Below are positions 8,518-11,574 of a stretch of 11,574 nucleotides of DNA, piece after piece; positions within the stretch are counted from its first letter, which is position 1, and each line of letters opens with the position of its first letter. The DNA is from JAJPJX01 sp964568355. Lineage in GTDB: Bacteria > Acidobacteriota > Terriglobia > Bryobacterales > Bryobacteraceae. Location of the stretch: positions 1 through 11,574 of the forward strand of contig CAZMRK010000807.1 of NCBI GenBank assembly GCA_964568355.1. Direction: 5' to 3'. Below the pieces are notes generated by a model, which saw nothing but the letters and a program-made list of their open reading frames with translations, did no database searches and was not told the DNA's origin. The position numbers and the translations under genes are program-made.

Positions 8518-8543
8518 CAGAAAACTATAAACATTTGACAAAT
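8511..8543. promoter_or_regulatory. Candidate operator region between divergent promoters
   Basis: The two divergent -35 boxes are TGTCAA (8512-8517) and TTGACA (8535-8540), forming an inverted repeat around an A/T-rich 17-bp core that includes AAAACTATAAACAT. The left copy lies in CTGTCAACAG (4-bp inverted arms), and the right copy lies in ATTTGACAAAT (5-bp inverted arms, one central base). A regulator bound here would cover both -35 boxes at once. The adjacent GntR/FCD protein is the natural candidate. The symmetry is seen, but part of it follows simply from two back-to-back TTGACA boxes, so an operator role is inference. Confidence 0.4.
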
Positions 8544-8563
8544 TCGACGAAGCCGCTTACTCT
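8535..8563 (+). promoter_or_regulatory. Promoter of the GntR-lyase operon (leaderless)
   Basis: TTGACA (8535-8540), a 17-bp spacer and TACTCT (8558-8563) form a promoter with a perfect -35 and a weak -10 (three of six matches, including TA at the first two positions and the last T). The gap from the -10 to the ATG at 8570 is again exactly 6 nt (AGCCTC). There is no Shine-Dalgarno, so a leaderless transcript is predicted. A weak -10 fits low, autoregulated expression of a repressor. Confidence 0.6.
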
Positions 8564-8569
8564 AGCCTC

Positions 8570-9208
8570 ATGAGCAGTTTCCCTGCGATCCGGACTTCTG
8601 CCTTGCGGCGGAGTGTGGCCGATATCCTGCGGACCGCGCTTCTGGACGGACACTTCGCACCCGGGGTGGAACTGTCGGATTCGGCACTGGCCAAGCAGTT
8701 TTCGGTGAGCCGCGGGCCGGTTCGCGAAGCGCTTCTGCTGCTGGCGGAAGAAGGCCTGGTGACGCACCAGCACAATCGCGGCTTCGAAGTACCGCGTTTG
8801 ACCCAGGAAACGCTCGCGCAGATTTCGCAGGTACGCCGTCCCCTGGAGGTGCTCGCCCTGGAGTGGGCGCGCCCACGTGTTGGGGACGCCGAAATTCAGC
8901 GGCTCATCGAATTAAAGGCCGATCTTTTGCGAGCCTTCCGTTCCGGCGGCATTTTTGTCTGCGCTACGCCTGATTTCGCTTTTCACTCGGCGGTTTGGGA
9001 ATACAGCGGGAATCCCTGGCTGCAGGCGGCGCTGCGGCGCATTTCCATGCCATATTTCGCGTACGTTTCCGCTTTCCATCTGGGCCGCCCGGATCATTCC
9101 GAGGACCTGATGGACCAGATGCACCAGCGATATATCGATTTTCTGGCCGGCCGCAGCGCAGAATCAGCAGACGAGTGCGTACAATTTCATCTAGGCTACG
9201 AAGCATGA
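8570..9208 (+). CDS. GntR-family transcriptional regulator, FCD (FadR) subfamily
   Basis: The protein has 212 residues. The N-terminal winged helix-turn-helix spans about residues 10-75: LRRSVADILRTALLDGHFAPG, then LSDSALAKQFSVSRGPVREA, then EEGLVTHQHNRGFEV. The C-terminal FCD ligand-binding domain covers about 80-207. The usual metal-ligand set is visible as D135 and H139 (DFAFH), H185 (QMHQR) and H207 (QFHLG). Proteins of this type usually repress sugar-acid, amino-acid or sialic-acid catabolic genes and are released by the substrate or an intermediate; NanR of E. coli belongs to this subfamily. Here it is divergent from the sialidase-TonB operon, with 88 bp between start codons, and shares a 4-bp ATGA overlap with the lyase-family gene. 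It is therefore the likely local regulator of both units and of itself. Family is certain; the effector is inferred. Confidence 0.94.
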   Translation: MSSFPAIRTSALRRSVADILRTALLDGHFAPGVELSDSALAKQFSVSRGPVREALLLLAEEGLVTHQHNRGFEVPRLTQETLAQISQVRRPLEVLALEWARPRVGDAEIQRLIELKADLLRAFRSGGIFVCATPDFAFHSAVWEYSGNPWLQAALRRISMPYFAYVSAFHLGRPDHSEDLMDQMHQRYIDFLAGRSAESADECVQFHLGYEA

Positions 9209-10104
9209 GTCCCTTTCACGGCGTCCTGCCGGCAGTTATCACCGCCATACGCGACGATACCTTTGACGAGCCCGCGTTTGTCGCTCTTCTGGAGCACCTG
9301 TATCGCTTTCCGATCGACGGGCTATATGTGGGAGGCCAGACCGGAGAGGGGCTGGTGCTCGGCATGGAGGCGCGCCGGCGCCTGACCGAGGCCGCCATCC
9401 GGCACTCTCCTCGCGGCAAAGCCGTGATTGTGCACGTGGGAGCGATGGCGGTGACGGACGCGATCGAGCTCGCCCGGCACGCCGCGGAGTGTGGCGCGCA
9501 GGCGGTCAGCAGTTTGCCTCCGGCAGGCCCGTATTCGTTTGGCGAAGTCCGCCGCTACTACGAAGAGCTGGCCGCGGCATCACCCCTGCCCCTGTTCGTT
9601 TACCACTTCACGGCTTATAGCCCCGCGGTCACCTCGGCCCAACATCTGGACGAATTGTGCTCCATTGGGAATGTGGCCGGGTTGAAGTTTACCGACTACG
9701 ATCTGTTCACGCTGGCGCACTTGAAAGAGCGCGGCGCGGTGGTCTACTACGGACGCGACGAGATGCTGGCGGAGGGCCTGCTGGCTGGGGCGGACGGAGC
9801 AATCGGCACGTTCTATAACGTAGTGCCCGGACTGGCCACGGAGATCTACCGCCTGGCGCGGCAGGGCGAGTGGGAGCAGGCGCGGCCGCTGCAGTCGCGT
9901 CTCCGGCAGCTCATCCGGATCTGCGCCCAGGTGCCCATGCTGAGCGCGGTGAAGACGATCCTCGGGTGGCAGGGAGTGCCCTGCGGTCCATGTCTTGCGC
10001 CGCGTTTGAATCTGACCGCGGCGCAGGAGAGCTGGCTGCGCGAAGCGCTGGAGTCGGCCGGTCTGGATCGCGACTTGCAGTTGGCGGTCCTGCCGCACAG
10101 GTAG
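9205..10104 (+). CDS. Dihydrodipicolinate synthase/N-acetylneuraminate lyase family protein, probably NAL-like
   Basis: The protein has 299 residues, the usual length for this cytoplasmic class I aldolase TIM barrel. The Schiff-base lysine is K161 (GNVAGLKFTDYDL) and the conserved tyrosine is Y133 (LFVYHF). The carboxylate-binding loop is GGQTGE (residues 43-48), where lyases normally have GSTGE and dihydrodipicolinate synthases GTTGE. The KFTDYDL and GADGAIGTFYN segments recall N-acetylneuraminate lyases more than lysine-pathway synthases. The expected reaction is reversible cleavage of a 2-keto-3-deoxy sugar acid to pyruvate plus an aldehyde or amino sugar. The ATG at 9205 overlaps the regulator's stop (ATGA), implying translational coupling; the longer frame from 8995 runs inside the regulator gene and is rejected. 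Placement beside a sialidase-like gene and an FCD regulator supports a sialic-acid role, but related aldolases for other sugar acids remain possible. Confidence 0.9.
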   Translation: MSPFHGVLPAVITAIRDDTFDEPAFVALLEHLYRFPIDGLYVGGQTGEGLVLGMEARRRLTEAAIRHSPRGKAVIVHVGAMAVTDAIELARHAAECGAQAVSSLPPAGPYSFGEVRRYYEELAAASPLPLFVYHFTAYSPAVTSAQHLDELCSIGNVAGLKFTDYDLFTLAHLKERGAVVYYGRDEMLAEGLLAGADGAIGTFYNVVPGLATEIYRLARQGEWEQARPLQSRLRQLIRICAQVPMLSAVKTILGWQGVPCGPCLAPRLNLTAAQESWLREALESAGLDRDLQLAVLPHR

Positions 10105-10131
10105 CTGACGGCAGCGGGGGTGGTTCGGTGC

Positions 10132-10158
10132 GGGAGGGACGACCGGGGGGGTTGCCCC
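10132..10158 (+). other. G-quadruplex motif overlapping a short hairpin, 3' of the lyase gene
   Basis: GGG-A-GGG-ACGACC-GGG-G-GGG (10132-10151) fits the four-run G-quadruplex rule with loops of 1, 6 and 1 nt on the coding strand, 28 nt past the lyase-family stop. The last four G bases can instead pair with CCCC (10155-10158) around TTG. These two folds exclude each other. It could affect transcript ending or 3' stability, but no U-run follows. Confidence 0.45.
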
Positions 10159-10253
10159 ACAGGCGTTCACTTAGGAGCTCGACTGGAAGATTTTCACGTG
10201 AGTAATGTTCTGTTTCGGAGTGGCGCGATCCGCCTACGACGGTCACCGCCTCC

Positions 10254-10323
10254 AACCTTTCGGTTAGCAGCCGACGCAGGCTGCGGCCCCCTCGCATTGC
10301 AACCACAAGTAGTTGCGTGCGAG
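10254..10323. repeat. Cluster of three consecutive hairpins (inverted repeats)
   Basis: Three inverted repeats follow each other: AACC-TTTC-GGTT (10254-10265); GCAGCC-GACGCA-GGCTGC, a perfect 6-bp stem (10267-10284); and CTCGCA-tt-GCAAC, 8-nt loop, GTTGC-g-TGCGAG (10291-10323), 11 pairs with a small internal loop. None is followed by a T-run. The cluster could be a structured RNA, a transcription boundary or a REP-like or mobile-element remnant; the sequence alone does not decide. Confidence 0.5.
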
Positions 10324-10364
10324 AGCAGGTTTTCATGGGATTCGGGGACTCTGGGAGAACCTTT

Positions 10365-10416
10365 GCCAAATGCGGCGGAAATACTGAAAGCCCGGAGTGG
10401 GTTGGCAATGCGCCAA
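10365..10416. promoter_or_regulatory. GCCAA half-site cluster, candidate operator
   Basis: TTGGC-AATGC-GCCAA (10402-10416) is a perfect 5-bp inverted repeat with a 5-bp gap. A third half-site, GCCAA within TTTGCCAAA, is at 10365-10369. The palindrome ends 46 bp before the -35 of the HipA-like gene's promoter, a position where an activator or repressor could bind. Function is inferred from symmetry and position only. Confidence 0.3.
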
Positions 10417-10462
10417 TGTGCTCATATTCGAGAGGTTGACGGAAGGCGCTGAACTGTGTTCT

Positions 10463-10491
10463 TTGACACGCTTGCCTCGCGTTGATACCAT
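10463..10491 (+). promoter_or_regulatory. Promoter of the HipA-like/DUF3037 operon (leaderless, TTG start)
   Basis: TTGACA (10463-10468), a 17-bp spacer and TACCAT (10486-10491; four of six matches to TATAAT) are followed by exactly 6 nt (CCTACG) and the TTG start at 10498. No Shine-Dalgarno lies upstream. This is the third copy in the window of the same promoter-to-start spacing. Confidence 0.62.
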
Positions 10492-10497
10492 CCTACG

Positions 10498-11214
10498 TTG
10501 ATCAGACTGGCGACAATTGAAGCTCCGGTAATAGGAGAGCCCGGCAAGGTCTTCAGCACAAGTCCTGAAGTAGCAATCGGAGAGGATGGCAAGACCTACT
10601 ACATAAAAGGTCAGAACGGAGCAACTGCGTTCTCTGAGGTTGCCGGATGCCGATTGGCCGCTGCGACAGGATTGCGCGTGCCAGCAGCGTCGATTTGTAC
10701 GCTTGGTGATGATCTCTATGCCGGAGTCGAAAGCGTACCCAATGCACAGCGCAATGTCCGTCCTTGGCTTCGCGACCTACAGCGGATCAACAATTCATTC
10801 GATTTGTTCTCCATGATTGCCGTCGACACATGGCTCGCGAATGACGATCGCAATATGGGTAATCTCGTCGGCAGTTCGTTGGGTGACGGGAGAATCGACA
10901 TTTTCATGATCGATTTTGAAAGGTCCCGGGCACTCGCCGCGAATCCGTTTATCGGTTCGGGGAGCGTCGAACTGAAGAAACTCTGGCCGCGCGATGAACT
11001 TGGAGGTTTTCTCCGGGGGATTCGACCGCCGAGAGCTCCGGGAGTTATGCTAGATCGGATCAAGGGATTCTCGCAGCAACAGATTAGCGATATCGTCCTG
11101 CCAGTGGCAGCGGAATTGCCGTTTGTCGACTGGCAGGACAGCAGCATTGAGGTTCTGTTCAGAAGGGCGCAGAATATTGATAGGCTGGTGGAGGTCGTAT
11201 GGGAGACGAACTGA
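10498..11214 (+). CDS. HipA-like kinase domain protein (HipA_2 type)
   Basis: The protein has 238 residues. Kinase-like motifs appear in order: YYIKGQ with a candidate ATP-binding lysine K37, a conserved acidic E47 (AFSEVAG), the catalytic-loop segment NDDRNMGNL with D116/D117 and N122, and a metal-binding IDFE with D139. These match the small HipA-like kinase family that usually sits next to a DUF3037 gene, as it does here with a 16-bp overlap. HipA proteins phosphorylate translation-related targets, but the target and role of this short family are not established. TTG at 10498 is the only usual start before the conserved region, since an in-frame TGA lies at 10483-10485. Sampled GC is about 50% (30 of 60 in 10801-10860) against 68% in the lyase gene (41 of 60 in 9481-9540), suggesting transfer. 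No HipB-like antitoxin is seen. Family likely, function unknown. Confidence 0.85.
   Translation: MIRLATIEAPVIGEPGKVFSTSPEVAIGEDGKTYYIKGQNGATAFSEVAGCRLAAATGLRVPAASICTLGDDLYAGVESVPNAQRNVRPWLRDLQRINNSFDLFSMIAVDTWLANDDRNMGNLVGSSLGDGRIDIFMIDFERSRALAANPFIGSGSVELKKLWPRDELGGFLRGIRPPRAPGVMLDRIKGFSQQQISDIVLPVAAELPFVDWQDSSIEVLFRRAQNIDRLVEVVWETN
11190..11194 (+). promoter_or_regulatory. Shine-Dalgarno of the DUF3037 gene
   Basis: GGAGG lies 4 nt before the ATG at 11199, inside the 3' end of the HipA-like gene (context GGTGGAGGTCGTATG). It supports this start and separate ribosome loading on the second gene of the pair. Confidence 0.7.
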
Positions 11215-11574
11215 GCCGCGGAATCAGCAAATATTGGGTTCTATTCTTGCAGCCGCTCCCTGAAGCAGGTGAGCGCGTGGCGATAGCATTGGTCTTTCAC
11301 GACAGAGCCTATCGACCGGTCGTTAAATACGACCCGGCCTTTTCTAAAGCACTGAAGCTCTATTCTGATCTGGATACCGATGGCCTGCGATTCTGCCTTG
11401 AATCTCTGCAAGCCGACCTGAGAACATCGGATCAGATTGAGGCCACTCTGAATTCGTACGGGCCTCAAGTCTCGGCTTCGAATGCCCGGAGGATAGCTTC
11501 TCCCGTCTCAGAGCAGACGATTGAGATGTTGCTCGCAAGGTACGTCTATCCATCAAAGGGAAAGAAAGTGTGCA
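11199..11574 (+). CDS. DUF3037 domain protein (3' truncated by window edge)
   Basis: The visible 125 residues start MGDELSRGISKYWVLFLQPL and remain open to the window end. The N-terminal YWVL strand, the early segment ERVAIALVFHD and the later GPQVSASNARRIASPVSEQ followed by LLARYVYPSKGKK match the layout of DUF3037 proteins, which are small (about 120-300 residues) and of unknown function. The start is fixed by a GGAGG ribosome site, and the gene overlaps the HipA-like gene by 16 bp in another frame. The two are almost certainly co-translated partners; DUF3037 is recurrently found beside HipA-like kinases. GC is low (27 of 60 in 11341-11400), like the kinase gene. It may be a partner or modulator of the kinase, which is inference. 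Family assignment is by recall of the pattern, without a profile search. Confidence 0.78.
   Translation, partial: MGDELSRGISKYWVLFLQPLPEAGERVAIALVFHDRAYRPVVKYDPAFSKALKLYSDLDTDGLRFCLESLQADLRTSDQIEATLNSYGPQVSASNARRIASPVSEQTIEMLLARYVYPSKGKKVC

Larger units (their letters stand above)
10105..10497. other. Non-coding spacer, 393 bp, structured
   Basis: No convincing gene is seen on either strand. The ORFs at 10120-10452 (plus) and 9911-10408 (minus) show no recognisable domain and overlap structured sequence. The spacer holds a G-run motif with a small GGGG-TTG-CCCC hairpin just after the lyase stop, an 8-bp palindrome TCACGTGA (10194-10201), three consecutive hairpins (10254-10323), GCCAA half-sites (10365-10416) and the HipA-like gene's promoter at its right end. 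It separates the GC-rich catabolic locus from the lower-GC kinase module and may mark a boundary of acquired DNA. No transposase remnant or clear flanking repeat was recognised. Confidence 0.6.

Noticed and set aside
6712..8538. 608-codon open frame on the plus strand, antisense to the receptor and sialidase-like genes
   Set aside because: It spans two well-supported genes in antisense, its translation shows no recognisable domain and is rich in R/A/G/H/V, as expected for a shadow frame in GC-rich DNA.
8482..8541. 20-residue N-terminal extension of the sialidase-like protein from the ATG at 8541
   Set aside because: The extension contains the -35 and -10 boxes and places residues before a clear signal peptide that begins at 8481.
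8995..9204. N-terminal extension of the lyase-family protein inside the regulator gene
   Set aside because: The family begins near MSPFHGVLPAVITAI, the ATGA overlap at 9205 is a normal coupling signal, and the extension lacks any conserved feature.
10291..10323. Integron attC-like site
   Set aside because: The arms resemble paired R boxes only superficially; the GTTRRRY/RYYYAAC core is not matched and no integron cassette pattern surrounds it.
10402..10416. Match to the eukaryotic NFI consensus TTGGC-N5-GCCAA
   Set aside because: The context is bacterial; kept only as a generic inverted repeat.
10120..10452. Possible small genes in the spacer (plus 10120-10452, minus 9911-10408)
   Set aside because: No domain, promoter or ribosome site fits; the frames run through hairpins and the minus frame overlaps the lyase gene.

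Overview
The window looks like chromosomal DNA of an Acidobacteriota member, probably of the Bryobacterales/Solibacter type. This is inferred from gene content: two very large Oar-like TonB-dependent receptors (one with an N-terminal carboxypeptidase-regulatory-like domain), a CRTAC1-type FG-GAP/ASPIC-UnbV protein, and GC of about 60% or more over most of the window. No rRNA, tRNA, CRISPR array or insertion sequence was seen.

Layout. (1) Positions 2-4245, plus strand: the C-terminal 853 residues of a TonB-dependent receptor whose stop codon overlaps the start of an FG-GAP/ASPIC-UnbV protein. That second gene has no ATG, GTG or TTG start; a CTG in a CTGA stop/start overlap gives a lipoprotein-like signal peptide. 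(2) Positions 8481-4276, minus strand: a two-gene operon of a secreted sialidase-superfamily beta-propeller and, 15 bp later, a complete 1057-residue TonB-dependent receptor. (3) Positions 8570-10104, plus strand, divergent from (2): a GntR/FCD regulator and, with an ATGA overlap, an N-acetylneuraminate lyase/dihydrodipicolinate synthase family enzyme. Together (2) and (3) form a plausible locus for releasing, importing and cleaving a sialic-acid-like or related keto-acid sugar, under control of the adjacent regulator. The substrate is inference. (4) Positions 10105-10497: a non-coding stretch with a G-quadruplex motif, a cluster of hairpins and GCCAA half-sites. (5) Positions 10498-11574, plus strand, visibly lower GC: a HipA-like kinase overlapping a DUF3037 protein that runs off the window end. 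This looks like an accessory module.

The clearest regulatory pattern is shared by all three transcription units whose first gene lies in the window: sialidase operon, regulator operon and HipA-like operon. Each has an exact TTGACA -35 box, a 17-18 bp spacer, a -10-like hexamer, and then exactly 6 nt before the start codon. Transcription would therefore begin at or next to the start codon, meaning leaderless mRNAs. In contrast, two operon-internal genes (the TonB receptor after the sialidase, and the DUF3037 gene) have good Shine-Dalgarno sequences.
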